From Amycolatopsis arida (GTDB taxonomy: Bacteria > Actinomycetota > Actinomycetes > Mycobacteriales > Pseudonocardiaceae), in contig NZ_FOWW01000001.1 in NCBI RefSeq assembly GCF_900115565.1, positions 687,731 through 751,730 on the forward strand: DNA of 64,000 nucleotides, read 5' to 3'. Made by a program: the position numbers and the translations under genes. Below, in pieces: positions 24,163 through 32,859 of the stretch (positions are counted from its first letter, which is position 1; each line of letters starts with the position of its first letter). The notes under the pieces are model-generated. The model had not been told where the DNA came from. It saw only the letters and a list, made by a program, of their open reading frames with translations, and did no database searches.

Positions 24163-25080
24163 GACCTCGTCGCCGTGCGCACCTTCGTCGCGGTCGCGGA
24201 CACGGGCCGGTTCCACGAGGCCGCCGCCCTGCTGTCGATCACTCAGCAGGCCGTCTCCAAGCGCGTCGCCGCGCTGGAGCGGGACCTCGGCGTGCGGCTG
24301 TTCCACCGCGCCGCCCGCGGCGCCCGGCTCACCGCCGACGGGCAGGCGTTCCTGCCGCACGCCCGCGATCTCCTCGCCGCCGAGGAACGGGCGGCCGCCG
24401 CCGTGCGACCCGGCCACCGCCCGCTGCGCGTCGACGTGATCGGCCGCCAGCTCGCCCCGGCGGGCCTGCTGCGCGACTTCCATCGCGCGCATCCCGGGGT
24501 CGCGCTCGACGTCGTGACCCTCCCCGACGCCGGCGCGGCCGTCGCCGCCGTCCGGGCCGGCGCGATCGACGCGTCCTTCCGCGCCGTCACCGTGCCCGCG
24601 CGGCAGCTGCCCGGTGGCGTCGAGGCCACCCGGGTGTTCGACGAGCCGCTCCAGCTCCTCACCGGGCCGGCCCACCCGCTCGCCGGCGCCCGCGCGCTCC
24701 GGCCCGCCGAGCTCGCCGGGCACCGGATCTGGATGCCCGGCATCGTCCCCGGAACCGAGTGGGCCGCGTACTACGCCGAGCTCGCCGCCGCGTTCGGGCT
24801 CACCATCGACGCGGGCGGCCCCGACTTCGGCATCGAGCCCCTCCTCGACGCGGTCGCCGACTCCCCGGCGACGGCGACCTTCGTCGGCGCACGGACCCAC
24901 CTCCGCTGGCCCGCCGACCACGACCTGCGGCGCATCGCCCTGCGCGACCCCACCCCGGTCTACCCGCACTCCCTGCTCCGCCGCGGCGACAACCCGCACC
25001 CCGCGCTCGCCACCCTCCGCGCCCACCTCGGCCCCCCCGGGTTCGGCGCCGGGACCTGGACACCGGCCTGGGCGGCCTGA
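24160..25080 (+). CDS. LysR-family regulator
   Basis: 306 residues: N-terminal winged helix-turn-helix (TFVAVADTGRFHEAAALLSITQQAVSKRVAALERDLG split over residues 8-44) and a two-lobed periplasmic-binding-like effector domain. The region 24046-24159 between it and the divergent MFS gene includes GTTCGGTCGACGAGC and CAACCGCGCGTTGTGCGG, the sort of partly palindromic T-N11-A sites LysR proteins use. It probably activates or represses the MFS gene. Confidence 0.88.
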   Translation: MDLVAVRTFVAVADTGRFHEAAALLSITQQAVSKRVAALERDLGVRLFHRAARGARLTADGQAFLPHARDLLAAEERAAAAVRPGHRPLRVDVIGRQLAPAGLLRDFHRAHPGVALDVVTLPDAGAAVAAVRAGAIDASFRAVTVPARQLPGGVEATRVFDEPLQLLTGPAHPLAGARALRPAELAGHRIWMPGIVPGTEWAAYYAELAAAFGLTIDAGGPDFGIEPLLDAVADSPATATFVGARTHLRWPADHDLRRIALRDPTPVYPHSLLRRGDNPHPALATLRAHLGPPGFGAGTWTPAWAA

Positions 25081-25115
25081 CACCGGCCCCGGCGGGGGTG
25101 AGGTGGTGGCCCGGC

Positions 25116-25583
25116 TCAGCCGTCGAGGTGCGTGGCCAGGCGGTCGAGGAAGGGGCGCTGGCTGGCGAGGATCTTCCGGTGCGCGTCCGGCAGCGCGAAC
25201 CACCCGACCCGGTCCAGCTCGGGGAACTCCTGCCGCCGGCCGGACCGCGGCGGCCACTCCATCTCGAACGTCCCCGGTACGACGCTCGCGGGGTCGAGGT
25301 CGCCCTCGACGGCCCAGACCGTCACCACCTTGCCACCGGACTGCCGCACCGTGCCGAGGTCCACGGCCGGCCCCGGCGGCACCGGCACGCCCAACTCCTC
25401 GGTGAACTCGCGGCGCGCCGCCGCCTCCGGCTCCTCGTCCGGCCCGTACTCGCCCTTGGGCACCGTCCAGCCGCCGTCGTCGCGGCGCGCCCAGAACGGC
25501 CCGCCCATGTGCCCGAGGAGCACCTCGGCCCCGTCACCGACCCTGCGGAACAGCAGGATTCCCGCGCTGCGTGTGCCCGCCAC
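25116..25583 (-). CDS. NUDIX hydrolase
   Basis: 155 residues with a complete Nudix box GEYGPDEEPEAAARREFTEE followed by LGV (G-x5-E-x7-R-E-U-x-E-E-x-G-U). The N-terminal SAGILLFRRVGDGAEVLLGHMGGPFWARRDDGGW matches the actinobacterial ADP-ribose/NTP-type NUDIX group with W-x-V-PKGE. Start chosen at GTG 25581-25583; an upstream GTG gives two to three more residues. Substrate not predictable. Confidence 0.88.
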   Translation of the reverse strand: MAGTRSAGILLFRRVGDGAEVLLGHMGGPFWARRDDGGWTVPKGEYGPDEEPEAAARREFTEELGVPVPPGPAVDLGTVRQSGGKVVTVWAVEGDLDPASVVPGTFEMEWPPRSGRRQEFPELDRVGWFALPDAHRKILASQRPFLDRLATHLDG

Positions 25584-25714
25584 CCGCACAGTCTGGCGCA
25601 CACCGCGGGAGCACCGGCGACGGCCACCTGTCCCAACCACGGCCGCGACGGGTTACGTTCATAGCAGGTAACCGACAGGGTCACCCGGCACCGCCGGGGA
25701 GGGAGGTGGCACGG

Positions 25715-26917
25715 ATGACGCCCCAGCCGTGTGTGCTGCTCAAGTACGGCGAGCTGGCGCTGAAGGGCCGCAACCGCGGCCGTTTCGAGCGACATCTGCT
25801 GCGCAACCTCGAGCACGCCGTGTCCACCGACGCCGCCCCCGCCCGCGTCTGGCGCCGCGAGGGCGTGCTGGTGGTGCTGTCCGACCTGCCCCAGGACGAG
25901 CTGGTGGCCCGCGCCCGCGAGGTGATCGGGATCAGCCTGGTGCAGCCGGCGCTGCGGGTCGCCAGGAACCCGCGGGCCGCGGCGGCCGGCGCGCTGCGGC
26001 TGCTGCGCGACCGGTTCGGCTCGCCGGACTCGGCCGAGCCGCGGCGGTTCGCGATACGCGCCCGGCGCCGCAGCAAGCGCTTCCCGATGAACTCCGAGCA
26101 GCTCGCCGCGGCCGTGGGCCAGCGGGTGTGCGAGGAGTGGGGCTGGCCAGTCGACCTGAGCCACCCCGAGGTGGAGATCGCGGTGGAGGTCGACGAGCGC
26201 GAGGTGTTCGTCGCGCTCGATCGCCACCGCGGCCAGGGTGGGCTGCCGGTGGGCTCCAGTGGGCGGGTGCTGGCCCTGCTGTCCGGCGGGTACGACTCGC
26301 CGGTCGCCGCCTACCGCGCCATGCGGCGGGGACTGCGCTGCGACTTCGTCCACTTCACCGGCGCCCCCTACACCGACCCCTCGTCCACCTACAAGGCCTA
26401 CGCCCTGGTCCGCCAGCTCGACCGGTTCCAGGGCGACTCGCAGTTGCACGTGGTGCCGATCGGCACCGCGCAGCGGGAGCTGGCCACCGCCGGCGCCGGG
26501 CAGCTGCAGATCGTGGCGCAGCGCCGGCTGATGGTGCGCGTCGCCGAGGCGCTGGCCCTGCGGCTCGGCGCGCAGGCGCTGGTCTCCGGCGACAGCCTGG
26601 GCCAGGTCGCCAGCCAGACGCTGAGCAACCTCGTCACCGTCGAGCGGGCGGCGTCCTCCCTCCCGCTGCTGCGCCCGCTGCTGGCGTGGGACAAGGACGA
26701 GATCATGGCCGAGTCGCGCCGGCTGGGCCTCGCCGACATCTCCACGCTGCCCGACGAGGACTGCTGCCAGCTGCTCACCCCGCCGAACGTCGCCACCCGG
26801 ACCACCGCCGACGAGCTCGCGCACGTGGAGGGCCGGCTGGACCTCGACGAGTTGGTGGACAAGCTGCTGGCCAACGCCCAGGTGCACTGCCCCGCGGCCG
26901 ACCCGCGCACCCCGTGA
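25715..26917 (+). CDS. thiI: tRNA sulfurtransferase ThiI (no rhodanese domain)
   Basis: 400 residues: N-terminal ferredoxin-like and THUMP domains (about 1-170; RFPMNSEQLAAAVG is characteristic) and an ATP pyrophosphatase domain beginning LALLSGGYDSPVAAY, the PP-loop. The protein adenylates and transfers sulfur to U8 of tRNA (4-thiouridine) and, in some bacteria, serves thiamine thiazole synthesis. It stops before the C-terminal rhodanese domain, as in most Gram-positive ThiI, so sulfur would be delivered by a separate persulfide donor. ATG at 25715 with GGGAGGTGG upstream. A GGTTAC-N11-GTAACC inverted repeat at 25651-25673 lies before it. Confidence 0.92.
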   Translation: MTPQPCVLLKYGELALKGRNRGRFERHLLRNLEHAVSTDAAPARVWRREGVLVVLSDLPQDELVARAREVIGISLVQPALRVARNPRAAAAGALRLLRDRFGSPDSAEPRRFAIRARRRSKRFPMNSEQLAAAVGQRVCEEWGWPVDLSHPEVEIAVEVDEREVFVALDRHRGQGGLPVGSSGRVLALLSGGYDSPVAAYRAMRRGLRCDFVHFTGAPYTDPSSTYKAYALVRQLDRFQGDSQLHVVPIGTAQRELATAGAGQLQIVAQRRLMVRVAEALALRLGAQALVSGDSLGQVASQTLSNLVTVERAASSLPLLRPLLAWDKDEIMAESRRLGLADISTLPDEDCCQLLTPPNVATRTTADELAHVEGRLDLDELVDKLLANAQVHCPAADPRTP

Positions 26918-27216
26918 CCGAGCCGGGAGCTGGCCGCTGACGAAGCGCCGCTGGCCGAGCACGGAGACCACCGCCACCGAGTTGGGCTGACCGGGCGTAC
27001 GGCATCCGGGGTTTACGACGTCGCCGGGGCGGGAATATCGGCGGGTGGACGCGTGTTGGTCACCTTGTTGCCCGGCCGGCGACGGTGAGTCCGCGTGGAA
27101 CCTGTACCGCGGATCCCGGCATGGGGGACGAGTACACATCCGCGAGCGATCAGGCGCTCGCCACCCCACGTCGCCACTCGGCGACGGAATCCGCCAGGAA
27201 GGAGGGCGGTACGACC
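26918..27216. other. Intergenic region thiI-whiB, no gene recognised
   Basis: 299 bp with no convincing coding frame. The 3' part is presumably the whiB promoter and leader; no confident -10/-35 pair was found. The whiB Shine-Dalgarno AGGAAGGAGGG is at its end. Confidence 0.5.
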
Positions 27217-27480
27217 ATGGACGACATCGAATGGCAGCACCGCGCCGCCTGCCGGGACGAGGACCCCGAGCTGTTCTTCCCCGTGTCCGACATGGGCCCG
27301 GGCGCCCGGCAGACCGCGCAGGCGAAGGCGGTGTGCGCCCGTTGCCCGGCGCGCATCGAGTGCCTGGAGTACGCGCTGGACAACGGGCTCGACTTCGGCG
27401 TGTTCGGCGGCACCACCGAACGCGAGCGCCGCGCCCTCAAACGGCAGCGCCAGCTCGGGAGCCGGCCCAACGCGGCATGA
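27217..27480 (+). CDS. WhiB-family iron-sulfur regulator (WhiB1/WblE-like)
   Basis: 87 residues. Four cysteines form the [4Fe-4S] site: Cys in RAACRDEDPELFFP, two in VCARCPARIECLEYAL (C-x2-C-x5-C), giving the family pattern. The beta-turn GVFGGTTERERRALKR is the WhiB signature for sigma-A binding, followed by a basic DNA-binding tail. The DEDPELFFP stretch and the short length are closest to WhiB1/WblE, which respond to nitric oxide and redox. Excellent Shine-Dalgarno upstream and a strong terminator downstream make it a monocistronic unit. Confidence 0.92.
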   Translation: MDDIEWQHRAACRDEDPELFFPVSDMGPGARQTAQAKAVCARCPARIECLEYALDNGLDFGVFGGTTERERRALKRQRQLGSRPNAA

Positions 27481-27502
27481 ACGAACTCACGACCGACCGC
27501 CA

Positions 27503-27533
27503 GGCCCGGTGACGCGCACCGCGTCACCGGGCC
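27503..27533. terminator. Terminator between whiB and the conservon
   Basis: Perfect 13-bp stem GGCCCGGTGACGC / GCGTCACCGGGCC with a 5-nt loop; serves convergent whiB and cvnD. Confidence 0.88.
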
Positions 27534-27586
27534 GCTGTCGCTCCAGGCCCGTGGTCAGCGCCCGGTAGTCAGCGTGGTCAGCGTGG

Positions 27587-28183
27587 TCAGTGGGAGCTGG
27601 TGGCGAGCCCGGCGGTCGCCATGATGTGCTCCACCAACGTGATCAGCACCTGCTTGGTGGAGTCCCGGTCGCGCACGTCGCAGAGCAGCAGCGGCACCCC
27701 GTGGTCGACGTCCAGCGCCGCGCGCACCTCCTCGGTCCCGTACCGGTAGGCGCCGTCGAAGCAGTTGACCCCCACCACGAACGGCAACCCGCGCCGCTCG
27801 AAGAAGTCCACCGCGGGAAAGCAGCTCTCCAGCCGCCGGGTGTCGGCCAGCACGACGGCGCCGAGCGCGCCGTGCGCGAGCTCGTCCCACATGAACCAGA
27901 ACCGGTCCTGCCCCGGGGTGCCGAACAGGTACAGGATCAGCTCGGGGTTGATGGTGATCCGGCCGAAGTCCAGCGCCACCGTGGTGGTGGTCTTCTGCTC
28001 CACGCCGGCGAGGTCGTCCACCCCTTCCGACGCCGCCGTCAGCACCTCCTCGGTGCGCAGCGGCGGCACCTCGCTCACCGATCCGACCATCGTGGTCTTG
28101 CCGACCCCGAAGCCGCCGGCGATGAGCAGCTTCACCGCCCGCGCGGCGAGCCGCTGCCGGGGATCAGAGTTTCCGGATTCCAT
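27587..28183 (-). CDS. cvnD: Conservon small GTP-binding protein (CvnD-like)
   Basis: 198 residues. The P-loop is GGFGVGKTT, followed by a switch region TTTTVALDFG and the LFGTPGQDRFWFMWDEL segment typical of MglA/CvnD small GTPases. Conservons assemble CvnA kinase, CvnB roadblock, CvnC DUF742 and this GTPase as a membrane-proximal complex. Overlaps cvnC by 20 bp. The last gene of the four-gene operon. Confidence 0.92.
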   Translation of the reverse strand: MESGNSDPRQRLAARAVKLLIAGGFGVGKTTMVGSVSEVPPLRTEEVLTAASEGVDDLAGVEQKTTTTVALDFGRITINPELILYLFGTPGQDRFWFMWDELAHGALGAVVLADTRRLESCFPAVDFFERRGLPFVVGVNCFDGAYRYGTEEVRAALDVDHGVPLLLCDVRDRDSTKQVLITLVEHIMATAGLATSSH

Positions 28184-28535
28184 CGAGAACCGCCTGCAGT
28201 ACGTGTTGGTCGGGGGCTTCGGTCGCCGGAGCCGCTCTCCGGAAGATCACGTAGTTCTGCTCGATCAAATCACTGAGCAGCACCTTCACCACGGGCAGGG
28301 GCAGGTCGATGCGCGCGGCCACCTCGGCGACCGACATCGGTCGCTGGCACAGCCGCACGATCCGCGCGTACTCGGGTGCCATCCCGGCCGCCTCGGTCAC
28401 CGACGGCAGCGCGACCACCAGCGTCATCAGGTCAAGGCCGACGCTGTCCGTCCGAGTGCGGCCGCCCGTCACCGCGTACGGCCGGACCAGTGGGCCGGCC
28501 GCCTCGTCGAACCACGCCTCGTCCCGCCCGGTCAT
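28164..28535 (-). CDS. cvnC: DUF742 protein (CvnC-like)
   Basis: 123 residues covering a DUF742 winged-helix-like domain: VRPYAVTGGRTRT at the N-terminus, ARIVRLCQRPMSVAEVAARIDLPLPVVKVLLSDLI as the helix-turn-helix core, and VLQAVLDGIRKL at the end. The ATG at 28533-28535 was preferred to a GTG at 28554-28556 because CCGGAGC lies 10 nt before it and the domain starts there. Confidence 0.9.
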   Translation of the reverse strand: MTGRDEAWFDEAAGPLVRPYAVTGGRTRTDSVGLDLMTLVVALPSVTEAAGMAPEYARIVRLCQRPMSVAEVAARIDLPLPVVKVLLSDLIEQNYVIFRRAAPATEAPDQHVLQAVLDGIRKL

Positions 28536-28647
28536 GGCGAGCGGCGCTCCGGGCACTCGGTGGCGCGCGCGAACGCCCCCTCCTCGCTGGCGCTCGTCGG
28601 CGACGTTCGCCGCGCGGCCGTGGTGACCGGTTCGCTCGCGAGCTCGT

Positions 28648-29090
28648 TCACTGGTGCACCTCCCGCAGGTCGCCGGAGGTTTCCCCGACGGCGGTGCGTG
28701 GCGCCGCGGACAGCGCCGCGCCCACGCGCTTCACCAGCAGGTTCATCGCGTAGGCCACCATGCCCATGTCGGCGTCGGCCGAGGTGAGCAACGCCAGGCA
28801 GGCGCCCTGGCCGGCCGCGGTGACGAAGAGGTAGGAGTGCTCCATCTCCACGACCGTCTGGCGCACCCGCCCGCCGCCGAAGTGCCGGCCGGTCCCACGC
28901 GCCAGGCTCTGGAACGCGGACGCCACCGCGGAAAGGTGCTCACCGTCCGCTCGGACAGATTGCTCGAGCGGCCGATCAGCAGCCCGTCGGCCGACAGCAC
29001 GACGGCTTTCTGCGCGCCGGCGACCCGCTTCACCAGATCGTCGAGCAGCCAGTCGAGCTCGTTGACTCCCGTGTTGGCCATGGCGTTCAT
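28648..29090 (-). pseudogene. cvnB: Roadblock/LC7 protein gene (CvnB-like) with a 1-nt frameshift
   Basis: From the ATG at 29088-29090 (ATGA overlap with cvnA) the frame reads MNAMANTGVNELDWLLDDLV and VVLSADGLLIGRSSNLSE. It then derails; the expected continuation RADGEHLSAVASAFQSLARG ... EMEHSYLFVTAAGQGACLALL runs in the next frame to the TGA at 28648. A single missing base near 28952-28955 (CTGTCC|GAGCGG) would restore a normal roadblock protein of about 147 residues. Because the three partner genes are intact, a base error or programmed shift should be considered before calling the conservon dead. Confidence 0.85.
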
Positions 29091-31852
29091 TCTCCAGAGG
29101 GAAGGTCGAGGTGGCCGGGGTCGGACTCCCGGGCCTGCCGGGTGCCGCGCTGGAAGGCGGCGAGCCGGTGCCGGGCCTGCTCGGGCGAGTCCGACATCGG
29201 CACGTCGGTCTGCTCGGCGGTGGGGTCGTCCTCGCGCAGCTGCGGGACGAGGTTCTGCTGGCGCCGCCGCCGCGGCAGCGGCGGGCGGCCCGGCGCCATC
29301 GGCCCACCGGCCTGCGCCGGCCCCGCCTCGCCCGGCCGCGGCTCCCGCGGTGGCCGCCCGTCCTGGCCCGGTCCCGGCTCGTGCGGCGGTCGCTCGTGCG
29401 TCGGTCGGGAGTCCGGGTGGGCGCGGGGGCCCCGAGGGGGTCGGGAGGGTGGTGCCCCCGGTGCCTGGCCGGCGGAGGCGTCCCGCGCGAGCTCGCGCGG
29501 CTGGGCGTTCCGCTGCGGCAGTGACTCCCGGGCTGGTTCCCGAGCTGGCTCCCGGACTGGGACGTCCCGGGGCGGCACCGGCGGCACCGGTTGGCCGTCC
29601 CGCGGTGGCTGGGCCTCGCGGAGCGAGTGGGCCGAGTGGGTCGAGTGGGTCGAGTGGGCCGAGTGGGCGCCGCGCCGCGAGAGGTCCTGCCGCGTCGGAG
29701 CGTCCTGGTGGACCTCCTGCGGCGGGTGGAACATGTCCACCCGACGCCGCGGCGGCAACCCACCGCCCACCGGCACCCCGTTGGCGGGCTCGGTCTCGGC
29801 CGGCCCCGCGCCGGGCTCCGGCGGGCGGTGCCGCCCACCCGGCCCCTGCTGGGCGGGCACGGCGTCCTCGGCCGGCTCGTCCTCGGGTCCCGGCAGCGGG
29901 CTCAGCAGGTCCGACCGGACGAGCACGATCGCCCGCACGCCGCCATAGGCCGACTCGCGCAGCGTCACGGTGACCCCGTGCTTGGCGGCCAGCCGGGCCA
30001 CCACGAACAGGCCGAGTCGCGGCTCCTCGGACAGCGCCATGAGGCTGAAGTCGGGCGGGTCCTGGAGCAACGCGTTGAGCCGGTCGGCCTGCTCCGGCTC
30101 GATCCCGAGCCCCTGGTCCTCGACCTCGATGACCACGCCGCGGCCGACCACGTCGCCGCGGATCTCCACCCGGGACTGCGGCGGGGAGAACGACGCGGCG
30201 TTGTCGATCAGCTCGGCGAGCAGGTGCACGAGGTCGCCGACCACCGGGCCGGCCACCGCCAGCGCCGGCAGCTTGCCCACGCTGACCCGCTTGTAGTCCT
30301 CGGTCTCGGCGGTCGCGCCGCGCACCACCTCGGCCAGCGCCACCGGGTTGCGCCACTGCCGGCCCGGCTGCCCGCCGCCGAGGATGATCAGGTTCTCGGC
30401 GTTGCGCCGGGCACGGGTGGACAGGTGGTCGAGCTGGAACAGCACGTCGAGCTGGTCCGGGTCCTCCTGCTTGCGCTCGGCCTGGTCCAGCGCCTGCAGT
30501 TGCCGGTGCACGATCACCTGGCTGCGGTGGGCGATGTTGAGGAAGACGTTCTTCGTGCCCTCCCGGGTCCTGGCCTCCTCGACGGCGGCGGCGACCGCGG
30601 TCTGCTGGGCCTTGTTGAACGCGTCGGCCACCTGCCCGATCTCGTCGTCGCCGTGGTCGAGCAGCGACACCTCCTCGTCGAGATCGACCCGCTCGCCCGA
30701 ACGCACCCGGCCGACCAGCTCCGGCAGCCGCTCGTCGGCGAGGTCCAGGGTCTCCTCGCGCAGCCGCTCGAGCCGGCGCACCAAACGGTTGGACAGCCGC
30801 CACGCGACGACGAACACACCGACGGCGACGAGCAGCGCCACCAGGCCACCGATGATCGACGTGACGAGGGTCTGCTCGCCCTCGTCGAGGGCCACCTCGG
30901 TGGCGTTGGAGCTCTGCTCGATGTAGAGACCCATGAGCGCGGCGCCGACCTCGCGGGCGGCCGACCGCCACTGCTCGGGGGACACCGGAAGCTGGTCCTG
31001 GTTGCCGCGCAGGAAGGCGTTCTCCACGGCGGCGACGGTCCGCCACGCGTCACTGGCCAGCAGGGCGTCGTACTTCGCCCGGACCGACGGGATCATCTCC
31101 GGGGCGGCGCGTTCGAGACCGGAGTGGTAGGCACCGATCTGCGCGACGTAGGTGCGGAACTCGGCGTCGGAGAGGCCACCTCCGGCGACACCGGCCGCGG
31201 CGAGCGCGTCCCCACGCGACATCGCGTCGGCGCTGGTGAACAGCGGCATCGCGGTCATCCGCAGGTACGCGGTCTCGGCGTCCGGCGCGTTCTGCGCGAC
31301 CCCGTTCAGTCCCTCGGCGAACTGGTCGATGATCCGGTTGTAGAAGTCGTAGGCCTCCTGCAACGACGGCGCCCCGGAGTCCACCCGGTCGCGGAACTGC
31401 GGCAGCCGGCCGAGCATCGCGGTCGCCTCGGTGATGTTGGTCCGCACGTTGTCCGGGGCGTCGTCCACCATCGCCCGCAGATCGGCGCCAATCCGCTCGG
31501 CGGCGGCGTCGGTCTTGATCCGCTGCGGCTCCAGCTCGAGCCGGTTGCCGCCGCGGCTGGCCAGGTCCTGCAGCGTGAGCCGGCGTTCCTCGCGGACGGC
31601 GGCGAAGAACTGCATGCCGGGCTCGGCGGCGTCGTGCACCTTGTTCGCGAAGTCCCGTGCCTGCGCGGCCTGGTACACCAGGTAGCCGGCCAGCACCAGG
31701 CCGGCGAGCAGCAGCGCGACGCTGGGCACGAACGCGATCGCGAGCACGCTGGACCGGATGGACGAACGCCCGGCCCGTAACCCGAACATCTTCTTCAACG
31801 CGGTACTGGCCCTTCCAGCGATGGTCGTGACGATTGAGGGGCCCCCGCACAC
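29087..31852 (-). CDS. cvnA: Conservon sensor kinase-like protein (CvnA-like)
   Basis: About 921 residues. A first membrane helix (IAFVPSVALLLAGLVLAGYLV), an extracellular nitrate/nitrite-sensor-like (NIT) helical domain, a second membrane helix (SIIGGLVALLVAVGVFVVAW), a HAMP-type linker and a HATPase domain (ELIDNAASFSPP N-box, VEDQGLGIEPEQ G1 region) are visible. A Pro/Arg-rich tail of over 200 residues includes HSAHSTHSTHSAHS, encoded by 9-bp tandem repeats at about 29620-29670. A phospho-acceptor histidine is not obvious, as in other CvnA proteins. Start is uncertain: GTG at 31850-31852 follows GGAAG; ATG at 31787-31789 (MFGLRAG) is the alternative. Confidence 0.88.
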   Translation of the reverse strand: MCGGPSIVTTIAGRASTALKKMFGLRAGRSSIRSSVLAIAFVPSVALLLAGLVLAGYLVYQAAQARDFANKVHDAAEPGMQFFAAVREERRLTLQDLASRGGNRLELEPQRIKTDAAAERIGADLRAMVDDAPDNVRTNITEATAMLGRLPQFRDRVDSGAPSLQEAYDFYNRIIDQFAEGLNGVAQNAPDAETAYLRMTAMPLFTSADAMSRGDALAAAGVAGGGLSDAEFRTYVAQIGAYHSGLERAAPEMIPSVRAKYDALLASDAWRTVAAVENAFLRGNQDQLPVSPEQWRSAAREVGAALMGLYIEQSSNATEVALDEGEQTLVTSIIGGLVALLVAVGVFVVAWRLSNRLVRRLERLREETLDLADERLPELVGRVRSGERVDLDEEVSLLDHGDDEIGQVADAFNKAQQTAVAAAVEEARTREGTKNVFLNIAHRSQVIVHRQLQALDQAERKQEDPDQLDVLFQLDHLSTRARRNAENLIILGGGQPGRQWRNPVALAEVVRGATAETEDYKRVSVGKLPALAVAGPVVGDLVHLLAELIDNAASFSPPQSRVEIRGDVVGRGVVIEVEDQGLGIEPEQADRLNALLQDPPDFSLMALSEEPRLGLFVVARLAAKHGVTVTLRESAYGGVRAIVLVRSDLLSPLPGPEDEPAEDAVPAQQGPGGRHRPPEPGAGPAETEPANGVPVGGGLPPRRRVDMFHPPQEVHQDAPTRQDLSRRGAHSAHSTHSTHSAHSLREAQPPRDGQPVPPVPPRDVPVREPAREPARESLPQRNAQPRELARDASAGQAPGAPPSRPPRGPRAHPDSRPTHERPPHEPGPGQDGRPPREPRPGEAGPAQAGGPMAPGRPPLPRRRRQQNLVPQLREDDPTAEQTDVPMSDSPEQARHRLAAFQRGTRQARESDPGHLDLPSGE

Positions 31853-31905
31853 CCGATTGTTGCTTCCGCCGGAACAGCGATGCGCCTCCCCGCTTCGCGG
31901 CACGC

Positions 31906-31935
31906 AGAGTATGCATTGGGACAAACATGAGTCAA
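31906..31935 (-). promoter_or_regulatory. Promoter of the conservon operon
   Basis: Reading the minus strand: TTGACT (31930-31935), an 18-bp spacer, TACTCT (31906-31911). Good match to the housekeeping sigma consensus in an AT-richer patch 54 bp before the proposed cvnA start. Confidence 0.65.
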
Positions 31936-32269
31936 CTTCACTACTCCGTCCGGCCCAGGGTGAGGCCCGCCCGCCGGCGGACGGACACGCTGTGACGTGG
32001 ACCGGTCCGCGCCGCGAGATCCGCGTCACGCCGACCGCGAGCCAGGTCACAGTGCGAGAAATCGATGTCTCCGCTATGCGCACCCGCTCGGTGAGGTGTC
32101 CACAATGGGAAATCAATGGGGGGCGGCAATTCACCAACGGGACGTCAATTGCCGAGAACGCTGATCATGGTGGCACATTTCGCGCCGCCAGGGGGCCGGT
32201 ATTGGCAACCACCTCGGCGTGGCGGCGCCGGTGCGGGACCGGGTGGGCAGTTCGGGGCGGGCCGGAAGG
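31936..32269. other. Intergenic region between conservon and biosynthetic cluster
   Basis: About 330 bp without a recognisable gene. The one structure noted is an inverted repeat GGCAATT (32125-32131) / AATTGCC (32147-32153) with a 15-nt loop, downstream of the last cluster gene on the minus strand; it may help end that transcript but is weak. Composition is less GC-rich than the flanks. Confidence 0.45.
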
Positions 32270-32851
32270 TCAGCCGAGTGCCGCCGCCGGAAGGTCCCGC
32301 CGCCGACCCACCGGCCAGGAACGCGGCTCCGCCCCGAGCGCCACCAGTTCCCGCACCTGCTCGGCACACCACGGCGACACGGCCAGCTCCCCGGAGAGCA
32401 CCTGGTCGCTCACCGCCGTCCAGCTCATCCACCGGTACGCGGCGACCTCGGCGGGGTCGGGCCGCGGCTCGGCGTCGGTGCGCGCGACGAACACCGGGCA
32501 CATCTCGTTCTCCACGATCCCGTTCGCCATCACCGCCCGGTACCGGAACCGCGGCAGCACCAGGTCCACCCGCCCGACCACCAGCCCGAGCTCCTCGCGC
32601 AGCCGGCGCCGCACGCTGTCCACCAGGTCCTCCCCCGGCCCGGGATGCCCGCAGCAGGAGTTCGTCCACACGCCGGGCCACGTGCGTTTGCCGTGCGCCC
32701 GCTGGGTCAGCAACAGCTCGCCGCTCGAGTTCATCGCGTAGCAGGAGAAGGCCAGGTGCAGTGGCGTGTCGGTGGTGTGCACGGTCGCCTTGTCGGCCAC
32801 CCCGACCGCGTGCCCGGCCTCGTCCAGCAGCACCACGCGCTCCATCGACAT
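32270..32851 (-). CDS. idi: Isopentenyl-diphosphate delta-isomerase, type I
   Basis: 193 residues of the NUDIX-related type I IPP isomerase: [12 protein letters not shown] holds the active-site cysteine and metal-binding histidine, [11 protein letters not shown] holds the catalytic glutamate, and [14 protein letters not shown] is the family signature. It interconverts IPP and DMAPP and so feeds prenyl chain synthesis. It is the last gene of the eleven-gene minus-strand operon, 8 bp after a P450, and supports terpenoid supply for the cluster. ATG at 32849-32851, with AAGG five bases upstream; a second ATG two codons later is equally possible. Confidence 0.93.
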   Translation of the reverse strand: MSMERVVLLDEAGHAVGVADKATVHTTDTPLHLAFSCYAMNSSGELLLTQRAHGKRTWPGVWTNSCCGHPGPGEDLVDSVRRRLREELGLVVGRVDLVLPRFRYRAVMANGIVENEMCPVFVARTDAEPRPDPAEVAAYRWMSWTAVSDQVLSGELAVSPWCAEQVRELVALGAEPRSWPVGRRRDLPAAALG

Positions 32852-32859
32852 CCCCACCT

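Noticed and set aside
25651-25673. GGTTAC-N11-GTAACC as a thiamine riboswitch element before thiI
   Set aside because: No THI-box consensus or multistem structure; only a short inverted repeat.
26918-27216. Possible small gene between thiI and whiB
   Set aside because: Open frames here are short, lack a Shine-Dalgarno and look like random GC-rich translation.
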